Assembly (NCBI GenBank): GCA_018817385.1
Contig: JAHIUA010000023.1
Coordinates: 1 to 64,000 of the forward strand
DNA: 64,000 nucleotides
Direction of reading: 5' to 3'
Origin: Pseudomonadota bacterium
GTDB lineage: Bacteria > Desulfobacterota > Desulfobulbia > Desulfobulbales > Desulfocapsaceae
Part shown: piece after piece, positions 36,227-45,606 of the stretch
Numbering within the stretch: the first letter of the stretch is position 1
How the letters are laid out: every line of letters begins with the position of its first letter
The notes under the pieces: model-generated
Seen by the model: only the letters and a program-made list of their open reading frames with translations
Told to the model about the DNA's origin: nothing
Databases searched by the model: none
Program-made: the position numbers and the translations under genes

Positions 36227-37576
36227 CTACGCTCTAACTTTGCTGGCCAGATCAGGAAAGATCACTTTAACTTCAGGATCATTAACTGTTGCGGTCTTTC
36301 CTTTGTATGTTCCAGAGTAGGTGCTTAAAAATATTTCCCTGGGAGCCATATTCAAAATCTCAGTATGTTTCACTCGTATTTCTTCGGTTTCACGAATGGA
36401 AAGCCCGCCACCCACTGAAATGATGGGTGAAAATTGTTGCTGCTCTCCCAGGTGTCTGGAAACATAAAAAGCCGTGCTGGCATCCGGCACGCGCATAAAG
36501 AGTTTAGTATTACAGTTATCTAAAATAGTATTGGCCCGGTCTTCTCCTACTTCTGCATACAATTGACTGATGGACTGGCAATAGCCATGGATATACACTC
36601 CGGCTCCACCTGCCTTGGCAAAGAGATCTTCAATCCCTTGATAAAGGACAGATTGTGCTTCATCTATATGCATTACAAGGGATGGGGTAACATTCCTACC
36701 ACTGGAATAAATACGCCCGACAAAAGCCTGGATCATGGAAATAATGACCTTGCCGGCAGTATAGGCAGCACGTTTTGTTAAGAGCGAGCCAAGCTGAACC
36801 ACCAAAATAATGCCCTTTCCCTCTTCCAGACGTTTAATAAAGCGGTTTTCATCCGCTTTACCAATTATCTGTCCCACATTTCCAGAGGTAAGTTCTGTTA
36901 ATGCTACACGTAAAGAACTGGCTACCTTGGAATAATAATCTGGCGGAGTGGAAAGAATCTTCTGCATGTCCAGAGTAAGCTGCCGGGCTTCCGGCGTGTT
37001 GATATAATCGAGTTTTCCCTTTAGTACTTTCAGATCCTGATGGCTGATATGGTTTTTAATATCATTGAGATTGAAGGAAGGTGCCTTGTCAACGGATTCA
37101 GCCAATATAATCAAGGCTTGTACTACTATCAAGCTGACTTCGTAGGCAACACCAAAGAAATATGGCTCCCGTCCTACTGCCACACCTGCTGTAATATGGG
37201 CAACCAGCTCTTCCGGCATATAATATGACGAAAGAGGATCCAGAATTGCGCTGTATTCTGGGAAAATTGGGGTGACCAGCATTAGGTCTTCGAGCCGGTC
37301 GGTATCATCAGCAATCTCGACAATTTTTGAAAACAGATCAATGTCTCCTTTGGGATCAATGGCCACTACAGAATAGCCCTTACGAATATCCTGTTCGATG
37401 ATATGCTCCATTGTTCTGGTCTTACCCACACGGGTGGTACCAAAACACCAGAAGTGCCCTTTCCTGTGAGAGTCAGGAAAACCGAGATCAAGAATTGTCT
37501 CCGGGGAATCCAGGTGGATCCCTGTGCCGATATGTGTCCAATGTTCAGTTGGACTACTTTTCCTGAAGATCCCCAT
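36227..37576 (-). CDS. TraD/TraG/VirD4-like type IV coupling ATPase
   Basis: The 449-residue protein begins MGIFRKSSPTEHWTHIGTGIHL and lacks the usual N-terminal membrane segments. Walker A is GTTRVGKTRTME near residue 48 and Walker B is SLVMHIDEAQSVLYQG near 310. FWCFGTTRVGKT, DPKGDIDLFS and TILDNCNTKLFMRV are typical of TraD/TraG. Such hexamers deliver relaxase-bound DNA to a secretion channel. A membrane protein is encoded two genes downstream. An in-frame ATG at 37609 would overlap the preceding gene by 31 bases and is less likely. Identification as a coupling protein is good. Confidence 0.85.
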   Translation of the reverse strand: MGIFRKSSPTEHWTHIGTGIHLDSPETILDLGFPDSHRKGHFWCFGTTRVGKTRTMEHIIEQDIRKGYSVVAIDPKGDIDLFSKIVEIADDTDRLEDLMLVTPIFPEYSAILDPLSSYYMPEELVAHITAGVAVGREPYFFGVAYEVSLIVVQALIILAESVDKAPSFNLNDIKNHISHQDLKVLKGKLDYINTPEARQLTLDMQKILSTPPDYYSKVASSLRVALTELTSGNVGQIIGKADENRFIKRLEEGKGIILVVQLGSLLTKRAAYTAGKVIISMIQAFVGRIYSSGRNVTPSLVMHIDEAQSVLYQGIEDLFAKAGGAGVYIHGYCQSISQLYAEVGEDRANTILDNCNTKLFMRVPDASTAFYVSRHLGEQQQFSPIISVGGGLSIRETEEIRVKHTEILNMAPREIFLSTYSGTYKGKTATVNDPEVKVIFPDLASKVRA

Positions 37577-37578
37577 AA

Positions 37579-38325
37579 TCAAGACGAAACAAAACGTACT
37601 TGAATACATTCATGTAATTCTTCACTGACAGCTGAGATTGCTGATTTTGGCAACCTCCTGGAAGTAATAACGAAACTTTTGTGCCCCACATATCGTTTCA
37701 CACAATGAATGTTTACCTCTTCGTCTTCCACGGGCAACTGCTCCTGTAGCAAACTCTCCACCAGAGTTTTGGAGACTCGATCCAGAACAATCTTCATCTT
37801 TGGAGTCCCGGCAACCAAAACAGGGTCAATCCGGCGTATATGAAAAGCACGTATTTGCCCAACACCAAAAGATTGTAGATTTCTTTCATGCAGGCCGATA
37901 CGATTGAGGGGACATACAGCGATCACCTGTTCTCCTGGAATTATCTCAGCCTCCACAAGAAGATCTCCACTAGGGCGACAGGCCAGCACCTCAGCCCATC
38001 GCAACTCTCTTTCATAAAACTTGTATTTTTTCGTCTGCTTGATCGTAGCTGCTTTTGACAAGGCGATGTCCAAATGTTTTAGGAGAGTGTTCGCTCCTCT
38101 TATTTCTCGGAAATCAATCCATCGCTGAATCGTTGTGCCGTCAATTTTATTGTAGAGTACAGCTTCCATCTCAAAATTATTCCGGAAAAATGCCATGGTA
38201 TCAAGTCCGTACCATTGAGATAGAATGGACGAAAATACCTTCTCGATTTCAGTTACTACTTCATTTTGAGTAAGGCCATACTGAGACGCAAATTGCTGTA
38301 TTGCTTTTTGCATGCGACAAGACAT
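37579..38325 (-). CDS. NusA-like protein heading the mobilisation operon
   Basis: The 248-residue protein aligns by eye with NusA over its N-terminal, S1 and first KH regions. Residues 1-60 match the NusA N-terminal helices (a helix, then a strand AVLYNKIDGTTIQRWIDFREI). The stretch PLNRIGLHERNLQSFGVGQIRAFHI resembles the S1 domain, and LDRVSKTLVESLLQEQLPVEDEEVNIHCVKRYVGHKSFV resembles the S1-to-KH junction SR-L--LF--EVPEI-DG-V-IK. The end, AISAVSEELHECIQVRFV, resembles the KH helix-strand. It is half the size of real NusA (about 495). It is first in the leftward series, so a transcription elongation or antitermination role for the transfer genes is attractive but unproven. The start ATG has a weak ribosome binding site. 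Confidence 0.6.
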   Translation of the reverse strand: MSCRMQKAIQQFASQYGLTQNEVVTEIEKVFSSILSQWYGLDTMAFFRNNFEMEAVLYNKIDGTTIQRWIDFREIRGANTLLKHLDIALSKAATIKQTKKYKFYERELRWAEVLACRPSGDLLVEAEIIPGEQVIAVCPLNRIGLHERNLQSFGVGQIRAFHIRRIDPVLVAGTPKMKIVLDRVSKTLVESLLQEQLPVEDEEVNIHCVKRYVGHKSFVITSRRLPKSAISAVSEELHECIQVRFVSS

Positions 38326-38794
38326 TCCGGAAAAGGTTCTGAAAGATATAAAAAGCTATCATATTCCTTTTTCGTTTGGGATGACTAGATTGTGACAGGG
38401 GTATGTCCTTTTACTTGCAGTGGGGTGGAGTGAAGAAGTAAAATTTTGTCAGCTATTATTCAAAGGGGCTAACAGAATTGAGATAGGGTGCAGTACATTG
38501 AACTGAATATAGTATAGTACTTGCCACGAGGGAGAATTCTTTTGGTACGTATTCAGGGGAGGTATGTTGACTTTCGAAGCTGGGGTCAGCCATCGTGGGA
38601 TCACCGACCTGTTCATGCCAATGCTCAATGGGCAGCTGGCTTGTTACAAGTGTTGATTTGAGGTTATGTCGGTCGGTGAATTCACCCTGCCGAGACAGCA
38701 GCAGCTCAGAAGGTTCTCTTCAACAACTCGACATAATTGTTGCGCACAACGGGGTCGGGCTATGATAATGGACTAAACTGTTACTCAAAACTAA
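38326..38794. other. Gap between the NusA-like gene and the giant nuclease-NTPase gene
   Basis: No gene is supported. The portion 38540-38780 has a higher GC content than its surroundings and a short open stretch beginning GGTATGTTGACTTTCGAAGC (38561 on) without homology I recognise, so it may be a remnant of another element. The promoter of the NusA-like gene should lie near 38330-38400. Confidence 0.35.
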
Positions 38795-41700
38795 CTAGCG
38801 AGCTTTTCGAATTCTCTCTTGGAGCGATAAAGCAATAGGTACCTGTTTAGAAGCTAAATGTGCAGCTATACCTAAAAGTGCTTTACGAAAAGAAGAATCT
38901 GAAGATATTTTGTTTGTATCATTAGAAACAATGACATCCAAAAGTTCTATTAAAGCACTTCCTGTCCCATTTCTATGCCAATAGAGAGCATCAGGGGGCA
39001 CCAAAGAATCTCTGATCCAGAATAATCCATCATACTGAATGGATGATCCTACTTTTGACGAAAGAAATCTTGCAAATGCTGATACATTATCCTCTTCTTT
39101 AGAGAGGTGCCTTCTAGCCCAACGCTCATACAAGTCCTTATTTTTTAGAACTATTTCTTGGGCACCTTCAAATTCTAAAAAATTAATCGTATTAAACCCT
39201 AAAAGATGCCGGAATAATTTTTCACCTTTGTACCAATATCTATTAGGAGACCAGTTTGGTAGTGGCAGTACAAATTCGATCATATCTCTCCAAAACAGAG
39301 AAATAGAGTTTATGTTTTTGCTTTGAACAGTTGCAATAAACCATCCATCGATTAAATGTTCAATTGCATGATGACCGTCTACACCTAAAGACAAAATCGG
39401 TTTCCAAATATTAGCCGCTTCATCTTTTTTGGCCGTTACCAGAAGCCTTGATAGCTTTTGAAGAAGAGAGTAACCTAAATCACTTGGAAGGCTATCACGG
39501 TCATTATCATCGTCGCTTGCCTCTTCATTCTTTTGTTTTCTCCAAGCCTCAAATTCCCATAGTTTTTGGGTTAAGAAGCGCACATCGGAACTATCATCAG
39601 CACCTTGCCCATGATCATTCAACAACCATGAAAACATTTTGTCCAATGTATAGGTTTCAAGACCAGAAAAACTACGACGACAGTAACGCAAACGGCCATC
39701 TGCATCTTTTCCGAACAACCGTTTAATACGAGCCTTTTTTAAACGATCCACACGAACTGCAATTCCGATTAGATCAATTGCTTCTGCATTTGCTGAAACG
39801 TTTAAATCACGAGTGCGCAACCATCTCAACCAACTAGCCCAACGTATTTCAATCGATTTGTCTTCATCTTCCCTAAAACCCGGACTAAGGCTATTAAGAC
39901 CGGCCCAAAAAATCGAAATCTGTATAAGGCGCCACCAGCGAACACCTAACTTTTCTCTATTTTTATAAGCTGCATCCATCAAAAGAAAGACAGCCTGATG
40001 GTCTCCACTGGTCAAAATTTTTAATACAGAAGCATCTGTGCCTTTATCATGGTCTGAATTGCTTATGAATTTTTCAATAACAACATGTGTCGCAAAAGCA
40101 AGTGACCTATTATTCATAAAAGGGCCGGGAGCCCTTAAGGATTCGAGGGTGTCTCCAATATTAGAAATAATATTCTGAATAATTTCATTTGCCTCGCTCT
40201 TAATATCAGGGTTTTTATCAAGCCAATGGGAAGCTTTTACTAACAATGTGGCTGAAATAGCCGCTTCTGTTGCAAGGGTACTTTCCACATCTTCTTCTAT
40301 AGACACGACGTTGAGAGCGGAGGATAGCCTCTCTGCATCTTCATCAGTCAAGTTCTGAGATGATGCTAAAATTTTCTCACATTCGTAAGGCAAAGTAACA
40401 GCCTGTAATCTTGGATTATTTTTCTGCTGAAACGCACATATATCTTTCTGAAGCTTGTCAGGATAGAGACACACTAAAAACGTTTTTCCAGATTGTTTTT
40501 CTTTTTCAGATTTATAGTTTTTGGGATCAAGTTCAGCTTTTAATATTCTTACTTCTAAGTCATATTTTTCCTCGCCTGAAGACGTTTCCCAACTTCTGGA
40601 TATCTCCTTAATAAAAGAGGCTGTTTTTTTATCATTGAGAGCAAGTTGAGCAGCTATCTGCCGCAATGGAATTTTTCGATGAGGAGCAAAACTCCACTCT
40701 TTGGCCATTTCAAAAACGTTTTCGCCTGCCCTAGCCCATGACAAAGCATCGAACCAATGCCCATTTTGAACACGGCTATCATCACCTTGATATAGTTCAT
40801 AAATGCCCAGCAAAGGTTGCAAAATACCGATAAATAAATCAGGTTTATACTTCCCTACATCCAAGAGCATGCCGATTATTGCGACAGAATTTGAATCTTG
40901 CAAAAGCGTTCTTATCACAGACTCTACATCTTCTTTTTTATCAATCTTGGTATAAATCCATTTTTCTAAAGCAGCCAAGGCACAATGGAGTTGCCCGTTA
41001 GAAGTAGAATTTTCTTGAGACCAAGTGAAAACTCGTCCATCTCCCTTAAAACTTTTTCTCTGACCGTCTTGGAGAGTAAGCTCTAAACTACAAACACTTT
41101 CATAATTATCCGCCCATCTATCTGTACAGAAATTTATCAGTGTAATCAACGTATCTACAGCCACGGTAGTATTAAGCTGTAAAAACTGGAAAAATGGACT
41201 CTTCCAATATGCCGTAGGATAGCCTGAATTACAAAATTCTAGTCCCAAATCATCACGAAGTGAACTAGTTGAATAGCCTTCTGTTGGTGAATCATCAATT
41301 AGCAATGCAAGAAGAAATTCACTTGCAACTTCTGGTCTTAGATGCATTAGTTTAGACAAGGAATTTGCATTTAAACAATATTCTCGAAAAGTATTGTCTA
41401 CCCTCCCTTGAGGGCCTAATGGCCAAGGAGGTAAGTCTCTATGGCTTGAAATACTGGTAGGCATTGCACGCAAACGTTCGTTTCTTTCACGATATTCTTT
41501 ATCAGTACGCAACCTTTCAATATGTTCTTTTCTTTTGTCTTCTCTATAAGCCTCAACAGCTTCCGTAATTTCTCTCTTGCAGGGTCTTCTACAGGCCATT
41601 TCCAGAGCCCATTCACAGACTTCTTCAGGAAGGTCATTTACAGCCGCAAACGCTGCCCCATAAAGAGATTTGTCACTGTCATCTCTAAGCCAAATGTGTT

Positions 41701-44086
41701 CCTTCTTTTGCTCAAGCTGTAAAACTCTTACCGTGCTTAGAGCAAGCTCTGCAAATTCCTTCCTATAGGGCATTACCGTATTTGTATCACGATCAAGAAA
41801 AAGTGGTGTCGTTGTAAGCCAAGTCTCACATAATTTTGAAACAGTTGGTGAGATTAGGTTGGAAATTTGTTCTTTGTGATCTGAAAGAAATTTTGCAACC
41901 TGTGGCCAACGACCATAAATTGGCAACCGTTGCATATCTTCTAGATACAGTTTTAGCGAAGGATCGATATCAAGAGACTCATTAGATACATTTGAAACGG
42001 TTGCTATATGATGAAAGCGTCTTAACAACCGATTTAAACGAGCCCCCCTATCTGCAAAAAGCATCTCTGATCGCTCATTAAGATAATGACCTGCAAATGG
42101 ATCAAGACATAAAGAGTCTAGGAGAATATCTGCGGTTAAAGGGTTTTCATCTTTTGTTTTTTCTGCTTCCTCATAAACAACATCCCATAGATTTCCTTGT
42201 TCAGTTTTTTCACGAAGAAGTAGCTGTCCCATCATACGCAAAGCATTATGCCAGAGAGGATTGCTAGCGTATGGTGCCCAAGAGCTTATGTCATTTTTTA
42301 TTTCTTTTAAATGTTGAAATCTTGCCCAATCAGCACCCAAGTCATGTTCAAATTCGATTGAATTCGTCTCTTTTCTTTTTCGTAGTGGCAAGCAATCCAA
42401 ACCTTCGTCGAGAGCTTCGCTGACATCATTGTCAAACCCTCTGAGAGGAAAGCTACGTTCAAATTCAGCTTCACGTTTTGCAAGTTTTATAAGAAGATTG
42501 TGAAATTTTATTTTGTCTTTTGTCCAATACGACCATAGACGATCAGCAATGGCAGGCAACGATATGTCATCCATTCCCCCTTGAGAAAAAACACCTTCAG
42601 CTCGTATTACCCAAGCTAACGTTTTTAAATTACCCAACGCTATAAGAGCTTCGTTATCTGAAGCAAGCCAAGATAAGTGATTGCTTGAATACAAAGCTGC
42701 TCTTACATCAGAAGAGTCAAGAGAAGAAATTTCCACCGCCTTGATCGAGGTACGTCCCGAAATTTCATGCAAATCTCCAGAACCCCAAGCTTCGGTTTGT
42801 CCAACAATGATAACTCGCCACTCAACACAGCTCTCTTGTTCGCCGTCAGACGCCAAAAGCTTGAAAATAAGAGGCTTAACTTTTTTTATGGCGTCAGGGC
42901 TAATTCTCTCAGCAGAATCAATGATAAGAATATTTTTTTCTTGAGATGTGTGAGCAAGAATATCCTGCAAAGGTTTAAGGAAGCCCAATTCTAATCTCGT
43001 TCTCTCACTTAATGCAAAATCTAAGTTTTCTGGAGAAAGCCAAACCTGTTTCCACTTAGAAAATTTCTTATTTAAAGTAGATTTTACGAACGCAGACTTT
43101 CCACTTCCCGAGCTACCGTATACAACGCATATTGGATTTTCTCTAAGATACTCTTCTAAAAGGTCTTCTTCTGCGGTTCTTATTACACTGTGACCAATCG
43201 GCAAGCTAGTTTCAATTGTACTTTTATATTCTTCAGACATTGCTTCTAAAGATGTCCATGAAGGAACATAGTTTGGATGGCTTTTTAAATCAAAAACTGG
43301 AACTAATTCTTGCCACAACTCCGATAACTGTAATGTCCCTCCTACGATACGTTTATCTTTAGCTTTCTTAAGAAGCCAATCCCACAGCTCTTTTGCAGTA
43401 TCTTGAGAGCCATTCTGCAAAATATCGCGACATTGCGTTAGTGAGGCGTCTATATATTCGGAACTTGCTAAATGAAAATCTGAAGGAATGACTTCTAAGC
43501 TGCGTATAAGAGCAACTGTGTTTTCGTTTCTGTAATCACTGCTGTCATCTGAATCCTTAATACTGTTAAATACATTACTATGTTTTTTATCATTCGTAAT
43601 TCGTGCTACAGCCGTTTCAACATCGCTCTCAGAACACCAAGATTTTATGTTTGCCCAAGCAGTAAAGAATTTTTCATTATAACCTTTCTGCACTAACATC
43701 AAACAATCGTGCTCTTTATTAAACGGCTTTCCTTCCTTCCAGAGATCCCAAGCATTATTTACAAAATCTGGTGGGAATCCTGCACCGCTAACTTGCATGT
43801 TACTTTTACATGAAATTGCTAACTGCTTTTTTTCTGTTCCTTCGCATGTGATCAAAAGATCATCTATTTGTTTCCAACCTAAGACCCCTGTCTGCCATTT
43901 TAGTGTTGTTCCCAAAGCTTTAACGCCAGATAGCCTTACTCCACGCAACATTTTTACCATCAGCCAAGCTGCAGATAAGTCTTCAAAATCATAGCCTGCC
44001 CCACCTGTTTGGCGTGGTGTGGCCTTGCTGCTTCTCTTTTTTTTTGTTCTGTCTGATTTGGAATTAGCTGTCAAAATATATCTCAA
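38795..44086 (-). CDS. Giant defence-type protein: PD-(D/E)XK-like nuclease, P-loop (STAND-like) NTPase and long helical C-terminus
   Basis: The 1763-residue protein has three parts. Residues about 27-110 look like an N-terminal restriction-nuclease domain of the Cap4/Mrr-like kind: GGAGYDFEDLSAAWLM (Glu35), WKQIDDLLIT (Asp75/76) and LAISCKSNM (Lys94, where a Cys replaces the usual acidic or Gln residue). Residues about 300-560 form a P-loop NTPase with Walker A YGSSGSGKSAF (324-331) and Walker B ILIIDSAERIS (386-394). The remaining 1200 residues are helical and repeat-like, as in STAND sensors. Architecture resembles AVAST-type (Avs) antiphage proteins, where the C-terminal part senses a phage protein and the nuclease acts. 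No ATG is available at the 5' end; the candidates are TTG at 44086 or 44074. Lower GC than neighbouring genes suggests recent transfer. Confidence 0.75.
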   Translation of the reverse strand: MRYILTANSKSDRTKKKRSSKATPRQTGGAGYDFEDLSAAWLMVKMLRGVRLSGVKALGTTLKWQTGVLGWKQIDDLLITCEGTEKKQLAISCKSNMQVSGAGFPPDFVNNAWDLWKEGKPFNKEHDCLMLVQKGYNEKFFTAWANIKSWCSESDVETAVARITNDKKHSNVFNSIKDSDDSSDYRNENTVALIRSLEVIPSDFHLASSEYIDASLTQCRDILQNGSQDTAKELWDWLLKKAKDKRIVGGTLQLSELWQELVPVFDLKSHPNYVPSWTSLEAMSEEYKSTIETSLPIGHSVIRTAEEDLLEEYLRENPICVVYGSSGSGKSAFVKSTLNKKFSKWKQVWLSPENLDFALSERTRLELGFLKPLQDILAHTSQEKNILIIDSAERISPDAIKKVKPLIFKLLASDGEQESCVEWRVIIVGQTEAWGSGDLHEISGRTSIKAVEISSLDSSDVRAALYSSNHLSWLASDNEALIALGNLKTLAWVIRAEGVFSQGGMDDISLPAIADRLWSYWTKDKIKFHNLLIKLAKREAEFERSFPLRGFDNDVSEALDEGLDCLPLRKRKETNSIEFEHDLGADWARFQHLKEIKNDISSWAPYASNPLWHNALRMMGQLLLREKTEQGNLWDVVYEEAEKTKDENPLTADILLDSLCLDPFAGHYLNERSEMLFADRGARLNRLLRRFHHIATVSNVSNESLDIDPSLKLYLEDMQRLPIYGRWPQVAKFLSDHKEQISNLISPTVSKLCETWLTTTPLFLDRDTNTVMPYRKEFAELALSTVRVLQLEQKKEHIWLRDDSDKSLYGAAFAAVNDLPEEVCEWALEMACRRPCKREITEAVEAYREDKRKEHIERLRTDKEYRERNERLRAMPTSISSHRDLPPWPLGPQGRVDNTFREYCLNANSLSKLMHLRPEVASEFLLALLIDDSPTEGYSTSSLRDDLGLEFCNSGYPTAYWKSPFFQFLQLNTTVAVDTLITLINFCTDRWADNYESVCSLELTLQDGQRKSFKGDGRVFTWSQENSTSNGQLHCALAALEKWIYTKIDKKEDVESVIRTLLQDSNSVAIIGMLLDVGKYKPDLFIGILQPLLGIYELYQGDDSRVQNGHWFDALSWARAGENVFEMAKEWSFAPHRKIPLRQIAAQLALNDKKTASFIKEISRSWETSSGEEKYDLEVRILKAELDPKNYKSEKEKQSGKTFLVCLYPDKLQKDICAFQQKNNPRLQAVTLPYECEKILASSQNLTDEDAERLSSALNVVSIEEDVESTLATEAAISATLLVKASHWLDKNPDIKSEANEIIQNIISNIGDTLESLRAPGPFMNNRSLAFATHVVIEKFISNSDHDKGTDASVLKILTSGDHQAVFLLMDAAYKNREKLGVRWWRLIQISIFWAGLNSLSPGFREDEDKSIEIRWASWLRWLRTRDLNVSANAEAIDLIGIAVRVDRLKKARIKRLFGKDADGRLRYCRRSFSGLETYTLDKMFSWLLNDHGQGADDSSDVRFLTQKLWEFEAWRKQKNEEASDDDNDRDSLPSDLGYSLLQKLSRLLVTAKKDEAANIWKPILSLGVDGHHAIEHLIDGWFIATVQSKNINSISLFWRDMIEFVLPLPNWSPNRYWYKGEKLFRHLLGFNTINFLEFEGAQEIVLKNKDLYERWARRHLSKEEDNVSAFARFLSSKVGSSIQYDGLFWIRDSLVPPDALYWHRNGTGSALIELLDVIVSNDTNKISSDSSFRKALLGIAAHLASKQVPIALSLQERIRKAR

Positions 44087-44158
44087 AAATTATGCTGGCA
44101 TGAATATTTCGAATTGTTGTCTCTTTTTAAAGAAGTCTGAATGTCAGCTTTAGGCGCG

Positions 44159-45571
44159 TTAACCCACATTATTTATGTGTGTCTTGAGCAACCTGTAGAT
44201 TTCCTGCATTTTTTTTATCAGCTCATCGAAGGTGATGATCTTGACATCCTTTTGGTTATTACGGAATAGTTCGAAAGACTTAATTTTATCTTTTTCTTCT
44301 GGCATTGTTCCTATAACAAGTGTGCATTCTACGGCGTATGATTCAATATCGTAAATTCCGGAATTTTCTTTGAGTGATGCGATCTCTTTCTGGAGTTTAT
44401 ACTTTTGATCTAAAGTCTGAGCAATAGAGCCTGCAAGGTCAAGTGACACTGCGTAAACGCTATCTCGATAGCTGTTTGCTCTTATGAGAGGTGTCGAAGG
44501 CTTCTTAATCTCTATGATTGCAAGATTGTTCGATAGACTGTTTTTGACCAGAAAGTCTGTTACTTTGTCGCTGCTTCCTGAAATTGTTCTGCCTCCGACC
44601 GATGCTTGGTCTTCGATTTTTATGACCGGATAACCGAAAACCAGGGGTAAGATTATTGGGTTATCATTTAGTAGAATCTGCCACTTGTCTTCACCGGATC
44701 TCTTACTCTCTAATAGCTTCTGAGACTTACTTATGACATCTTCAAGATTTAAGAGATTGAAATCGGCCTGAAATTCATCTACTTCATTTCTTGCATACTT
44801 GTAGATGCTCTTTTTATTCGATTTGGCAAGGTCTACTACTGCTACTGAATCGACTCCAGAAATGTTGTCATCTTGTATCGTTGTTTCAGAGATCATCTCC
44901 TTGATGGAGTTCTTCTTGTATGGTCTCTTCTGAACCGGGTATTTTTCAGGATCTACTACTGTAAGTAATGAGTTGTGAGCTATTCTGAACCGCTCTTTTC
45001 TGCTCTCGCGCTGGTGTCTAGATACTACTCTGTTCAGTGTTAGTCGTAAGTGTTCGAAATCCTCGTAATTTAGGTAATAAAATCTTTCATCAGCCCTTGT
45101 TTCTTCTCTTGTTGAAATTACTAAATGCTGGACATTGGGTATGCTAGCTATTGAGTGTATGATTGGGTCTAGTTCTTTTAAGAGTCCCAACCCGTATTGG
45201 TAGTCTTTTACAAAACCCGTCGGAAATTCATGGAGTATTGCTTCTATATCATCTTCATGCTCAGGTGTATCGAATGAGAAACCGTCTAAAGTTATAGTCT
45301 GAATTTTATCGTACTTTGATTTTAAGAAGGCTCCTATGGAGATGGTCGTTGTCACAGGACTAATTTTCACAAAGTCCTTGGTCCCGTCTATGAATAACAA
45401 CTCGACTCCGTTCGGCCCGTAGTTCTCTATTTCTTCCGGATCGAAGTCTGCCGCTTGGGCTATTTCTAGAGAAGGCTTGAACTCTACAGAGACACAACCT
45501 GGATGGTGTTCACTTATAGTGGCTTTATCGAACACTCTGATTGCGCTTGATCCGAAATATCGGTATGCCAT
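44159..45571 (-). CDS. sduA: Shedu antiphage nuclease SduA (DUF4263)
   Basis: The C-terminal 180 residues (about 285-470) carry the DUF4263 nuclease: WQILLNDNPIILPLVFGYPVI, GGRTISGSSDKVTDFLV, AIIEIKKPSTPLI with catalytic Glu and Lys, RDSVYAVSLDLAGSIAQTLDQKY, and a final TFDELIKKM. DF-V and EIK match the PD-(D/E)XK core of Shedu. The N-terminal 280 residues are a sensing or assembly domain, variable among Shedu types. Shedu proteins nick or cut phage DNA on sensing. It is read in the same direction as the giant NTPase, 72 bases upstream of its frame, and is followed upstream by an HNH-like gene. Confidence 0.87.
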   Translation of the reverse strand: MAYRYFGSSAIRVFDKATISEHHPGCVSVEFKPSLEIAQAADFDPEEIENYGPNGVELLFIDGTKDFVKISPVTTTISIGAFLKSKYDKIQTITLDGFSFDTPEHEDDIEAILHEFPTGFVKDYQYGLGLLKELDPIIHSIASIPNVQHLVISTREETRADERFYYLNYEDFEHLRLTLNRVVSRHQRESRKERFRIAHNSLLTVVDPEKYPVQKRPYKKNSIKEMISETTIQDDNISGVDSVAVVDLAKSNKKSIYKYARNEVDEFQADFNLLNLEDVISKSQKLLESKRSGEDKWQILLNDNPIILPLVFGYPVIKIEDQASVGGRTISGSSDKVTDFLVKNSLSNNLAIIEIKKPSTPLIRANSYRDSVYAVSLDLAGSIAQTLDQKYKLQKEIASLKENSGIYDIESYAVECTLVIGTMPEEKDKIKSFELFRNNQKDVKIITFDELIKKMQEIYRLLKTHINNVG

Positions 45572-45606
45572 AAGTGGTTCCTTCTAAAACGTAAATTTTA
45601 TGTACT

